Positions 33,457 through 40,667 of a stretch of 40,667 nt of DNA are shown here, in pieces. The stretch comes from Petrachloros mirabilis ULC683 (GTDB taxonomy: Bacteria > Cyanobacteriota > Cyanobacteriia > Thermosynechococcales > Thermosynechococcaceae). The translations under genes and the position numbers were made by a program. The notes below the pieces were generated by a model, which saw only the letters and a program-made list of their open reading frames with translations, ran no database searches and was not told the origin of the DNA. Each line of letters starts with the position of its first letter. Positions within the stretch are counted from its first letter, which is position 1. The stretch lies in contig NZ_WVIC01000038.1 of the NCBI RefSeq assembly GCF_009939295.1, forward strand, positions 1 to 40,667, read 5' to 3'.

Positions 33457-33681
33457 TTGTCCAAGCAAGATGCCATCGAAATGGAAGGAACCGTAATGGA
33501 ATCCCTTCCCAACGCCATGTTCAGAGTGGATCTGGACAATGGTTTTAATGTGTTGGCTCACATTTCCGGAAAAATTCGTCGGAACTACATCAAAATTTTG
33601 CCCGGCGATCGGGTCAAAGTAGAGTTAACCCCCTACGACCTTACCAAAGGCAGAATCACCTATCGACTGCGGAAAAAGTAA
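33457..33681 (+). CDS. infA: translation initiation factor IF-1
   Basis: 74 aa from a rare TTG start at 33457. The Shine-Dalgarno AGGAGG at 33443-33448 and the conserved N-terminus [12 protein letters not shown], which lies upstream of the first ATG (33481), fix this start. The OB-fold has [24 protein letters not shown] (spaced). IF-1 binds the A site during initiation. A hairpin (33670-33689) covers its stop codon. Confidence 0.97.
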   Translation: MSKQDAIEMEGTVMESLPNAMFRVDLDNGFNVLAHISGKIRRNYIKILPGDRVKVELTPYDLTKGRITYRLRKK

Positions 33682-33689
33682 TTTTTCCG
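33670..33689 (+). terminator. hairpin across the infA stop codon
   Basis: CGGAAAAA and TTTTTCCG form an 8-bp stem around the loop GTAA; the infA TAA lies in the loop region. It is followed by TTTG. It could act as a weak intrinsic terminator or attenuator between infA and rpmJ, or as an mRNA stabiliser. Confidence 0.45.
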
Positions 33690-33751
33690 TTTGTCTGTAA
33701 CAAACAACCAAAAAGTGATAGAATTACAGTTTTGTAGAGATTACATTGATC

Positions 33752-33865
33752 ATGAAAGTTCGGTCTTCAGTCCGCCGCATGTGTGATAAATGTCGCGTCA
33801 TTCGTCGACGTGGGCGCGTCATGGTGATTTGCTCAAATCCTAAACATAAGCAACGCCAGGGCTAA
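33752..33865 (+). CDS. rpmJ: 50S ribosomal protein L36
   Basis: 37 aa, the full length of L36. [20 protein letters not shown] continues to [17 protein letters not shown]. Zinc ligands C11, C14, C27 and H32 are present, so it is the zinc-ribbon form. L36 is a late 50S assembly protein. It sits between infA and rpsM, as in most bacteria. Confidence 0.97.
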   Translation: MKVRSSVRRMCDKCRVIRRRGRVMVICSNPKHKQRQG

Positions 33866-33939
33866 CAGAATCAAATCGTCTCGGCGGCTCTCTCCATCGA
33901 GACACACTTGTATTCATCAGTATAGGGAGATAGGAAAGC

Positions 33940-34323
33940 GTGGCACGCATTGCCGGAGTTGACCTTCCACGTGATAAACGCATTGAAATTGGTCTGACCT
34001 ACATCTATGGGGTTGGTCTGAGCCGGTCTCATCAGATTTTGGCAGCCTCGGGTGTGAATCCCGATACCCGGGTCAAAGATCTCAGCGACGCCGATGTTGC
34101 GGCACTGAGGACTGCGGTGGCCGACTACCAAGTCGAAGGGGATCTCAGAAGACTAGAAGCCATGAACATCAAGCGATTGATGGATATTGGCTCCTATCGC
34201 GGTCGGCGACATCGAGCGGGTTTGCCCGTTCGAGGACAGCGCACCCGGACGAATTCTCGAACCCGTCGTGGGGGAACTCGTCGCACCGTAGCAGGGAAGA
34301 AAAAAGCCCCTGCCAAGAAGTAG
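33940..34323 (+). CDS. rpsM: 30S ribosomal protein S13
   Basis: 127 aa from GTG 33940, behind [41 protein letters not shown] (spaced) and the tail [20 protein letters not shown] are typical S13, which contacts P-site tRNA and L5. The C-terminal KKKAPAKK extension is basic and flexible. Confidence 0.98.
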   Translation: MARIAGVDLPRDKRIEIGLTYIYGVGLSRSHQILAASGVNPDTRVKDLSDADVAALRTAVADYQVEGDLRRLEAMNIKRLMDIGSYRGRRHRAGLPVRGQRTRTNSRTRRGGTRRTVAGKKKAPAKK

Positions 34324-34385
34324 GGGTTGATCTAAAGCGCTGGTTCTGCACTGCATCCGTTATTTGAGTCAAATTATATTAAGTC

Positions 34386-34781
34386 ATGGCGCAACAATCA
34401 TCCAAGCGATCCGGGAGCCGCAAGCAAAAGCGTAACGTTCCCAGTGGCATTGCCCACATTCAATCTACCTTCAATAACACCATTGTCACGATTAGTGATG
34501 TCGGTGGTGAAGTTATTTCTTGGGCTTCCGCAGGCTCCAGTGGCTTTAAAGGAGCCAAAAAGGGCACCCCCTTTGCAGCGCAAACGGCCTCTGAAAATGC
34601 AGCTCGTCGAGCCATCGATCAGGGCATGCGTCAAATTGAAGTGATGGTGACCGGGCCTGGCGCGGGACGAGAAACCGCCATTCGGGCACTACAAGGCGCT
34701 GGCCTGGAAATTACCCTCATTCGAGACGTGACCCCCATTCCCCACAATGGTTGCCGTCCGCCCAAGCGACGACGAGTCTAG
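34386..34781 (+). CDS. rpsK: 30S ribosomal protein S11
   Basis: 131 aa. [40 protein letters not shown] and [15 protein letters not shown] identify S11, part of the platform near the mRNA exit. rpsD is not adjacent, which fits cyanobacteria. A 181-bp gap to rpoA may carry a promoter, but none could be assigned. Confidence 0.98.
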   Translation: MAQQSSKRSGSRKQKRNVPSGIAHIQSTFNNTIVTISDVGGEVISWASAGSSGFKGAKKGTPFAAQTASENAARRAIDQGMRQIEVMVTGPGAGRETAIRALQGAGLEITLIRDVTPIPHNGCRPPKRRRV

Positions 34782-34962
34782 ACGGGTCTTTGGGATTTTT
34801 TCGGTTCAGTGAGGCTCGGTGACCGGAGACTTTCCTTGTCTCTCCACACTAGAACTTACAGCCTATGCAATCAGCAATCATTGTTCAGCGTTTCTAAAGC
34901 AGGACTGCTGGGGCACAAAATGCACCAAACGTCACTGAGCGCAGCAAAAGGGAGGGATTTTC

Positions 34963-35910
34963 GTGGCGCAATTTCAGGTTGAATGTGTTGAATCCACCAG
35001 CGATTCAGACTATAGCCAATTTAGCAAATTTGTTCTGGAACCTCTAGATCGAGGTCAAGGAACCACCATCGGCAATGCACTCCGGCGAGTGCTGTTGTCT
35101 AATCTAGAAGGATCGGCAGTGACCGCTGTTCGGATCGCTGGGGTCAATCATGAGTTTGCGACGATTCCAGGGGTGCGCGAGGATGTCCTGGATATTATGC
35201 TGAACATGAAGCAGGTCGTGGTCAGAAATCACACCCCTGAGCCTCAAATTGGCCGCCTATTTATCCAGGGACCGATCACGGTAACGGCTGGAGATTTTGA
35301 GGTTTCTCCGGATGTCGAAGTGATTAACCCCAATCAGTACGTTGCCACCCTTTCTGAGGGTGCCACCTTAGAGATGGAGTTTCGCATTGAACGGGGGGTG
35401 GGCTACCGACCCATTAGTAAAGGTCACGATGAGTCATCAGCCCTAGACTTTCTCCAGATTGATGCGTTGTTCATGCCTGTCCGGAAAGTGAACTATAGCG
35501 TTGAAGATGCCCGAGTGGGGGGTGTTCTTGAAAAAGATCGCCTGATTTTGGAGATCTGGACCAATGGGAGCATGACCCCTCAAGAGTGCCTCAGTAAAGC
35601 CGCCGAAATTTTGGTGGATTTACTCAATCCGCTCATGAATGTGACCTTCAGACCCGTAGAAAAAGACCCAGAAAAAGAAGAAGATGAGAACAATCAATTG
35701 CCCATTGAAAATCTCAATCTGTCTGTGCGGGCTTATAACTGTCTGAAGCGAGCCCAAATTAACAGTGTGGCCGATCTGCTGGAGTACTCCCAAGAAGATT
35801 TGCTGGAGATTAAAAACTTTGGGGCTAAGTCTGCCGAAGAGGTGATTGAAGCGCTCCAGACCCACCTAGGCATTAAGTTGCCGGTGGAAAAGTCGTCTAA
35901 AAATAGCTAA
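34963..35910 (+). CDS. rpoA: DNA-directed RNA polymerase subunit alpha
   Basis: 315 aa from GTG 34963, behind GGGAGGG. The N-terminal dimerisation domain has FVLEPLDRGQGTTIGNALRR VLLSNLEGSA (spaced). An acidic linker (EKDPEKEEDENN) leads to the C-terminal domain NLNLSVRAYNCLKRAQINSV ADLLEYSQEDLLEIKNFG (spaced), which binds UP elements and activators. Full-length and intact. Confidence 0.98.
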   Translation: MAQFQVECVESTSDSDYSQFSKFVLEPLDRGQGTTIGNALRRVLLSNLEGSAVTAVRIAGVNHEFATIPGVREDVLDIMLNMKQVVVRNHTPEPQIGRLFIQGPITVTAGDFEVSPDVEVINPNQYVATLSEGATLEMEFRIERGVGYRPISKGHDESSALDFLQIDALFMPVRKVNYSVEDARVGGVLEKDRLILEIWTNGSMTPQECLSKAAEILVDLLNPLMNVTFRPVEKDPEKEEDENNQLPIENLNLSVRAYNCLKRAQINSVADLLEYSQEDLLEIKNFGAKSAEEVIEALQTHLGIKLPVEKSSKNS

Positions 35911-35922
35911 AGAGGCTTTCTC

Positions 35923-36273
35923 ATGCGTCATCGTTGCCGTGTCCACAAATTAGGCAAACCTGCCGATCAGCGCAAAGCGCTGCTGCGATCGCTCACCACT
36001 GAGTTGATTCGTCATGGTCGGATTACCACCACCAAAACTCGTGCCCGCGCGGTTCGAGAGCGTGCCGATCAGATGATTACCCTAGCCAAGGATGGCTCTC
36101 TTGCCTCACGCCGACGAGCCTTAGGCTATCTATACGACAAGGATTTAGTCCATTCCCTATTTGCTCAAGCCCCTGAGCGCTACGCCAATCGGCAGGGAGG
36201 GTATACCCGCATCATCCGCACCGTGCATCGGCGCGGTGATAACGCTGAAATGGCAGTTATTGAACTGACCTAA
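35923..36273 (+). CDS. rplQ: 50S ribosomal protein L17
   Basis: 116 aa. [37 protein letters not shown] (spaced) and the C-terminal [22 protein letters not shown] (spaced) are standard L17. It follows rpoA by 12 bases with a good AGAGG site, so the alpha-operon order is preserved. Confidence 0.98.
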   Translation: MRHRCRVHKLGKPADQRKALLRSLTTELIRHGRITTTKTRARAVRERADQMITLAKDGSLASRRRALGYLYDKDLVHSLFAQAPERYANRQGGYTRIIRTVHRRGDNAEMAVIELT

Positions 36274-36297
36274 GACCGCATAGCACAAATCACAACG

Positions 36298-37167
36298 ATG
36301 TCTGACGGCCAACCTACGGAATTAAAGCGAGTTGCCCTGGTGATTCAATACCTGGGCACTCATTTTCATGGTTGGCAGTGGCAACCTCGGCATCGCAGCG
36401 TTCAAGCGGAAATCGAGCAAACCCTAGCCTCTGTGACTGGAACTGCGATTACCCTCCATGGGGCGGGTCGTACCGATGCGGGAGTGCATGCAGCAGCTCA
36501 AGTGGCTCACTTTGATACCCAAGCTCCGGTGCCAGCCCCTCGTTGGGCTAGTATCTTAAACGCCCGGCTGCCCCAAGACATTGCGATCCGGGGGTCTGCA
36601 TCCGTACCTTTGACGTGGCATGCTCGGTTCTCAGCGTCTTGGCGGCGATATCGCTACACCCTGTACACCGATCCCCGTCCCAACTTGTTTTTAAGGGATC
36701 AAACCTGGCACTACTACTACCAGCCTCTCTCTATCGAAACGATGCAGTCAGCCCTGCATCCTTTGCTCGGTCGTCATCACCTGGCAGCGTTTCATCGAGC
36801 GGGCTCCAGTCGTCCCCATTCCTGGGTAGACATTCAATCGGTGAGTTGTGTGCGCCATGGCTCTTTGGTTCAGATTGAGGTGCAAGCGAGTGGCTTCTTG
36901 TACGGCATGATGCGGCTGTTGGTAGGCTTATTGGTGCAGGTAGGGCGTGGCCAACGAACCCCAGAAAGCTTTACCCAGCTCTGGCAGCAGGAACAGCGAG
37001 ATCAGGTCAAGTATGCTGCCCCCCCTCAGGGACTGTGCTTGTTGCGAGTGGGCTATCCTGAATTCCCCTTTGAGCCGGAGGTTTGGTATGACACGCTACC
37101 CACCCCCACCTTGGCTGAGTTGCCACCCAACAAGAGTTGGGCAGTGGCTCTGAGCGGTTGCTGCTAG
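36298..37167 (+). CDS. truA: tRNA pseudouridine(38-40) synthase TruA
   Basis: 289 aa. The catalytic motif GAGRTDAGVHAAAQVAHFDT contains the nucleophile D60. WHARFSASWRRYRYTLYTDP and ASGFLYGMMRLLVGLLVQVG are further family motifs. It makes pseudouridine at positions 38-40 of tRNA anticodon arms. Its place between rplQ and rplM is the usual cyanobacterial arrangement. Confidence 0.97.
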   Translation: MSDGQPTELKRVALVIQYLGTHFHGWQWQPRHRSVQAEIEQTLASVTGTAITLHGAGRTDAGVHAAAQVAHFDTQAPVPAPRWASILNARLPQDIAIRGSASVPLTWHARFSASWRRYRYTLYTDPRPNLFLRDQTWHYYYQPLSIETMQSALHPLLGRHHLAAFHRAGSSRPHSWVDIQSVSCVRHGSLVQIEVQASGFLYGMMRLLVGLLVQVGRGQRTPESFTQLWQQEQRDQVKYAAPPQGLCLLRVGYPEFPFEPEVWYDTLPTPTLAELPPNKSWAVALSGCC

Positions 37168-37212
37168 CCCACAGCGTTTGTTTTGATCAATTTTCTGATT
37201 TAGAGAAGACCC

Positions 37213-37668
37213 ATGGAAAAAACATACTTACCGTCTGCGACACCTGAATCTCAACAGTGGTACGTCATTGATGCAGCAGATCAGCGTCTTGGACGTTTGG
37301 CGACTCAGATTGCCATGATATTACGAGGCAAGCACAAACCTACCTATACCCCCTTCATGGACACCGGCGATTTCGTGATTGTGGTTAATGCCGAAAAGAT
37401 TGATGTGACGGGTCGCAAGCGCAGTCAGAAGCTCTACCGTCGTCACTCGGGTCGTCCGGGTGGCATGAAAGTTGAAACCTTTGATCACCTCCAAAAACGC
37501 CTGCCTGAGCGCATTGTAGAGCAGGCTGTTAAGGGAATGTTGCCTAAAAATACCCTTGGACGCCAGTTATTTACCAAGCTCAAGGTCTATGCTGGCCCTG
37601 ATCATCCCCATGCAGCTCAACAACCCGAATCTCTAGTGATTGATACCCTTTCAGGAGCCAAACGTTAA
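37213..37668 (+). CDS. rplM: 50S ribosomal protein L13
   Basis: 151 aa. [40 protein letters not shown] (spaced) and [20 protein letters not shown] identify L13, an early 50S assembly protein. The stop overlaps the rpsI ATG by one base (TAATG). Confidence 0.98.
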   Translation: MEKTYLPSATPESQQWYVIDAADQRLGRLATQIAMILRGKHKPTYTPFMDTGDFVIVVNAEKIDVTGRKRSQKLYRRHSGRPGGMKVETFDHLQKRLPERIVEQAVKGMLPKNTLGRQLFTKLKVYAGPDHPHAAQQPESLVIDTLSGAKR

Positions 37669-38081
37669 TGCAAGCCACTGAACAAAATAACCGAGTTAGC
37701 TATGCCGGCACTGGACGGCGCAAGTCTTCTGTGGTCCGAGTGCGGCTCGTGCCTGGGTCAGGAGAAATCAAAATTAATGGTCGTCCCGGTGATGAGTACT
37801 TACAATTTAATCCCAGCTATCTAGCACTGGCGAAAGCACCCTTGGAAACCCTGGGCTTAGAAGCTGATTACGACATTCTGGTGAATGCCCACGGTGGCGG
37901 GTTGACGGGTCAAGCAGATGCTATTCGCTTGGGGGTAGCTCGGGCGCTGTGTCAACTGGATCCAGCCAATCGGCAGCCTCTCAAGATTGAGGGTTATCTG
38001 ACCCGTGACCCTCGGGCTAAAGAGCGGAAGAAGTATGGTCTGCGTAAGGCGCGTAAAGCACCGCAATACTCGAAGCGTTAA
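37668..38081 (+). CDS. rpsI: 30S ribosomal protein S9
   Basis: 137 aa. [30 protein letters not shown] and [14 protein letters not shown], ending in the conserved Lys-Arg that touches P-site tRNA, identify S9. It is coupled to rplM by TAATG overlap. Confidence 0.98.
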   Translation: MQATEQNNRVSYAGTGRRKSSVVRVRLVPGSGEIKINGRPGDEYLQFNPSYLALAKAPLETLGLEADYDILVNAHGGGLTGQADAIRLGVARALCQLDPANRQPLKIEGYLTRDPRAKERKKYGLRKARKAPQYSKR

Positions 38082-38133
38082 TCGAGTGGTTGGGGTTTAA
38101 TTTATTTGCAGTTTGATTTAGTTGGAGTATGTG

Positions 38134-38373
38134 ATGGCAAAACCTGATATTCATCCGCAATGGTACCCTGATGCCAAGGTTTATTGTGATGGCGAAGTGA
38201 TCATGACCGTGGGGGCAACCAAGCCCGAACTGTCTGTTGATATTTGGTCTGGGAATCATCCGTTTTATACAGGAACCCAGAAAATCATTGACACCGAAGG
38301 TCGAGTCGAGCGCTTTATGCGGAAGTATGGCATGACCGATGCCGCTCAAGGCGCACCGAAACAAAAACAATAG
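38134..38373 (+). CDS. rpmE: 50S ribosomal protein L31
   Basis: 79 aa from ATG 38134 (MAKPDIHPQWYPDAKVYCDG), preceded by TTGGAG. HPFYTGTQKIIDTEGRVERF is diagnostic. Only one cysteine is present and the CxxC before HPFYTG is replaced by WSGN, so this is the zinc-free (C-minus) form. L31 bridges the 50S central protuberance and 30S head. A hairpin at 38394 follows. Confidence 0.95.
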   Translation: MAKPDIHPQWYPDAKVYCDGEVIMTVGATKPELSVDIWSGNHPFYTGTQKIIDTEGRVERFMRKYGMTDAAQGAPKQKQ

Positions 38374-38393
38374 CCGAGTTGTCTCGGGTTGCT

Positions 38394-38420
38394 GAAAGCC
38401 CTGCCCTTGGTAGGGCTTTC
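38394..38420 (+). terminator. probable terminator hairpin after rpmE
   Basis: GAAAGCCCT and AGGGCTTTC form a perfect 9-bp stem around a nine-base loop, 20 bp after the rpmE stop. No long T-tract follows, so efficiency is uncertain. It marks a plausible end of the ribosomal transcription unit before prfA. Confidence 0.6.
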
Positions 38421-38590
38421 GCTGTCTCGATCTGCTTTCGGCTAGACTAAAGTATCCTCAGTGTTATGCACAGACCTGTTCCCACCTGACTTGGGGAGTC
38501 TGCAATCTTGGGCTCTAGTAGATAGCCAAAGCGCCTGGTGTCTCAATCTGAGCAAGTTAACCCCCTGCTGTGTATGTGGTGAAAATAGTC

Positions 38591-39685
38591 ATGGCTGAAG
38601 CCTATTTGCTAGAAAAACTGCGCTCTGTTGAGCAAACCTTTCAGGAGCTAACCCGGCGGTTGGCGGATCCGGATGTGTCTACTGATCCAACGGAACTTCA
38701 TCGGGTGGCTAAAATGCGGGCTTCCTTAGAGGAAACCGTGACGACCTTTGAAGCTTGGCAAAAAGCAGAGCAAGATCTCAAAGATGCGCAACAAATTTTG
38801 AAAGAGAGTGCCAGCGACCCTGAAATGCGGGAGATGGCTGCCCTTGAAGTAGAAGAGTTGTCTCAGACTCTCAATAACTTGGAAGACCGCCTGAAAGTGT
38901 TGCTGTTGCCCCGTGACCCCAATGATGACAAAAACATTATGTTGGAAATCCGGGCGGGAACGGGCGGAGATGAAGCTAGCATTTGGGCTGGGGATCTGGT
39001 TCGGCTGTACTCTAAATATGCTGAAAGTCAGGGTTGGCGGATTAAGCTGCTCAGTGAGTCTTTGGGTGAAATGGGCGGGTTTAAAGAAGCTGTGTTAGAA
39101 GTGCAGGGCGACCAAGTGTATAGCAAACTTAAGTATGAAGCTGGGGTTCATCGCGTACAGCGGGTGCCAGCCACTGAAGCTTCGGGACGGGTACATACCT
39201 CTACTGCCACGATTGCGGTGATGCCTGAAGTCGATGAAGTAGAAGTGGAAATTGACCCCAAGGATATTGAGCTGACCACGGCTCGCTCTGGGGGAGCGGG
39301 GGGTCAAAACGTCAATAAGGTGGAAACTGCTGCCGACCTCTATCATAAGCCCACGGGGATTCGGGTCTTTTGTACAGAGGAGCGATCGCAGCTAAAAAAC
39401 AAAGAGCGAGCCATGCAGATTTTGCGAGCCAAACTCTACGAACTAAAGCTGCAAGAGCAACAGGACTCCGTGACTGCCGTCCGACGATCTCAGGTGGGGA
39501 CTGGCTCCCGGTCTGAAAAAATCCGCACCTACAACTACAAAGACAATCGAGCCACCGATCATCGCCTCACCCAAAACTTTTCCCTCGACCGCGTTCTCGA
39601 AGGCGACATTGACACCATTATTCAGTCCTGTATTGCTCAAGATCAGCAGCAACAATTGGTCGAACTGGCCACGTCTAGCGCTTAA
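38591..39685 (+). CDS. prfA: peptide chain release factor 1
   Basis: 364 aa from ATG 38591; an in-frame GTG at 38570 would add seven residues. The stop-codon recognition tripeptide PAT (193-195, in [14 protein letters not shown]) is that of RF1, which reads UAA and UAG. The hydrolysis motif GGQ is at 237-239 ([15 protein letters not shown]). The N-terminal coiled domain and C-terminal [15 protein letters not shown] are complete. It follows rpmE, as in many cyanobacteria. Confidence 0.97.
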   Translation: MAEAYLLEKLRSVEQTFQELTRRLADPDVSTDPTELHRVAKMRASLEETVTTFEAWQKAEQDLKDAQQILKESASDPEMREMAALEVEELSQTLNNLEDRLKVLLLPRDPNDDKNIMLEIRAGTGGDEASIWAGDLVRLYSKYAESQGWRIKLLSESLGEMGGFKEAVLEVQGDQVYSKLKYEAGVHRVQRVPATEASGRVHTSTATIAVMPEVDEVEVEIDPKDIELTTARSGGAGGQNVNKVETAADLYHKPTGIRVFCTEERSQLKNKERAMQILRAKLYELKLQEQQDSVTAVRRSQVGTGSRSEKIRTYNYKDNRATDHRLTQNFSLDRVLEGDIDTIIQSCIAQDQQQQLVELATSSA

Positions 39686-39818
39686 CTTAGCCACCGCCAC
39701 CAGCTCTCTACCCCTGGATATGCTGAGAGGCAGTTGCTATACTTGTCTTGCGAGAGATTTCAGTGGTAACTTCCACAGCATAATGTAAATGATCAATTAA
39801 GCATCTTTTCAAATCCCT

Positions 39819-40415
39819 ATGACCGGTGTTGAATTTGTGTTCTCAAAGCTGAGTGTCTCCTCTAAAATGGTTGCCCGTCCGTTCTGCCTCTCCTCACGCT
39901 TACTTGGAACAACAGTTGCTTTAGGGCTTTGGCTTAGCCCTCAGGTCGTTTTTGCTTCTACATTGGCCGTTGCACCCTTCCCAGGATTGCCAGATGCCAG
40001 TCTGCTGTTGCCTGAAGTGATCATCCCCAAGCGCCTAGAACTCGATCTTCGCAATCGTCGGGTGACTCTTTGGGAAGGGCGTAAGGCTGTCAAAACCTAT
40101 CCCGTCGCCATTGGTCGCCAGGGCTGGGAAACTCCCGTCGGTGAATTTAAAGTAAAGACAATGTACAAAGATCCCCCCTGGGCCAACCCTTTTACTGGGG
40201 ATGTGATTTCAGGGGGCGACCCTGAAAATCCACTGGGACGGCGCTGGATTGGCTTTTGGTCAGACGGCAATAACTGGATTGGGTTTCATGGCACCCCTAA
40301 CCGAGGCTCAGTCGGGCAGGCAGCCTCTCATGGCTGTGTGCGGATGCTCGATGAACACATTGCCGAGCTCTACGAGAAAGTCGCCATTGGGGTGCCGGTG
40401 ATCGTCACCCGATGA
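39819..40415 (+). CDS. L,D-transpeptidase (YkuD domain), secreted
   Basis: 198 aa. An N-terminal signal peptide is visible (SRLLGTTVALGLWLSPQVVF AS, spaced); the start could also be Met17 at 39867. The YkuD domain begins near residue 68 (LELDLRNRRVTLWEGRKAV) and carries GFHGTPNRGSVGQAASHGCV with H157, H171, catalytic C173 and R175. Such enzymes form 3-3 peptidoglycan crosslinks or attach proteins to the wall in the periplasm. It is monocistronic as far as the window shows, 133 bp after prfA. Confidence 0.93.
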   Translation: MTGVEFVFSKLSVSSKMVARPFCLSSRLLGTTVALGLWLSPQVVFASTLAVAPFPGLPDASLLLPEVIIPKRLELDLRNRRVTLWEGRKAVKTYPVAIGRQGWETPVGEFKVKTMYKDPPWANPFTGDVISGGDPENPLGRRWIGFWSDGNNWIGFHGTPNRGSVGQAASHGCVRMLDEHIAELYEKVAIGVPVIVTR

Positions 40416-40515
40416 GTTTATTCATCTTAGGCTTGACACAAATCAAACCTGGCGCAAAATTGACACTGCAAAGGACTGGAGCGTCTCAGTTAGCCCTATA
40501 ACCTTATCAGTGGCG

Positions 40516-40613
40516 TAAGAGGCGGTTTGAAAAGTTTCTAATGCCTTGCACCCGCCCCCTAAATCCCCCATTCTGGGGGACTTAAGAGTGATCAGCCCCC
40601 CATTCTGGGGGGC
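40516..40613 (+). mobile_element. MITE-like element (family A), interrupted copy
   Basis: It begins TAAGAGGCGGTTTGAAAAG and nearly matches 12946-13030, including CCCCCATTCTGGGGG. It is cut at about 40613 by the terminal repeat of a family B element. Its right end is not in the window. Confidence 0.75.
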
Positions 40614-40667
40614 CTACCGTGTACACACAAGTCTTGAAAAATTCAAAATCTTTGCACTCGCCCCCCT
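40614..40667 (-). mobile_element. MITE-like element (family B), start of a reverse copy
   Basis: CTACCGTGTACACACAAGTC and the following bases to TTTGCACTCGCCCCCCT are the reverse complement of the right end of the 9125-9325 element, with a few differences. It lies inside the family A element and runs off the window. Confidence 0.7.

Overview
The window is a cyanobacterial chromosome segment. The evidence is the repeated HIP1 octamer GCGATCGC (near 1200, 3567, 5028, 15058, 18715, 23757, 30866 and 39383), cyanobacteria-typical families (DUF1822, Uma2, DUF29, GIY-YIG), and a ribosomal gene order from rplC to rpmE that includes secY-adk-infA-rpmJ and rpoA-rplQ-truA-rplM-rpsI but lacks rpsN and rpmD. 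Species cannot be named from sequence alone. No tRNA or rRNA gene was seen.

Layout. 1-2250: the 3' end of a Gly/Ser-rich beta-repeat gene, then a leftward sigma factor / DUF1822 pair. 2400-4330: a variable zone with a small ORF, a relic of a second cas1, a membrane/coiled-coil protein, a broken P-loop/WYL chimera and a DUF29 gene. 4448-8017: CRISPR adaptation module (unknown 111-aa ORF, RT-Cas1 fusion, Cas2), a leader, and an array of ten 36-nt repeats and nine spacers. 8017-10220: a debris field of gene fragments, CRISPR-repeat relics, a broken GIY-YIG gene, HicB with a truncated HicA, and MITE-like repeats. 10218-12766: an unknown 153-aa gene, a CARF protein with a RelE-like C-terminus, a Uma2 gene and a tiny basic ORF. 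13148-21984: a five-gene effector operon with type III-Dv architecture (Cas10; Cas7-Cas5-Cas11 fusion; Cas7-2x; Csx19; Cas7-insertion). 22479-39685: the S10/spc/alpha ribosomal superoperon ending in prfA. 39819-40415: an L,D-transpeptidase. The window ends inside nested repeats.

How it may work together (inference). RT-Cas1 and Cas2 would acquire spacers, possibly from RNA. crRNAs ending in an ACGGAAAC 5' handle would load the multi-fusion III-Dv complex. Cas10, which keeps GGDD but lacks an HD domain, would make cyclic oligoadenylate, and the CARF-RelE-like protein would respond by cutting mRNA. No cas6 is visible, so repeat processing probably depends on a gene elsewhere. The most unusual observation is that six of nine spacers contain perfect hairpins, one of them terminator-like.
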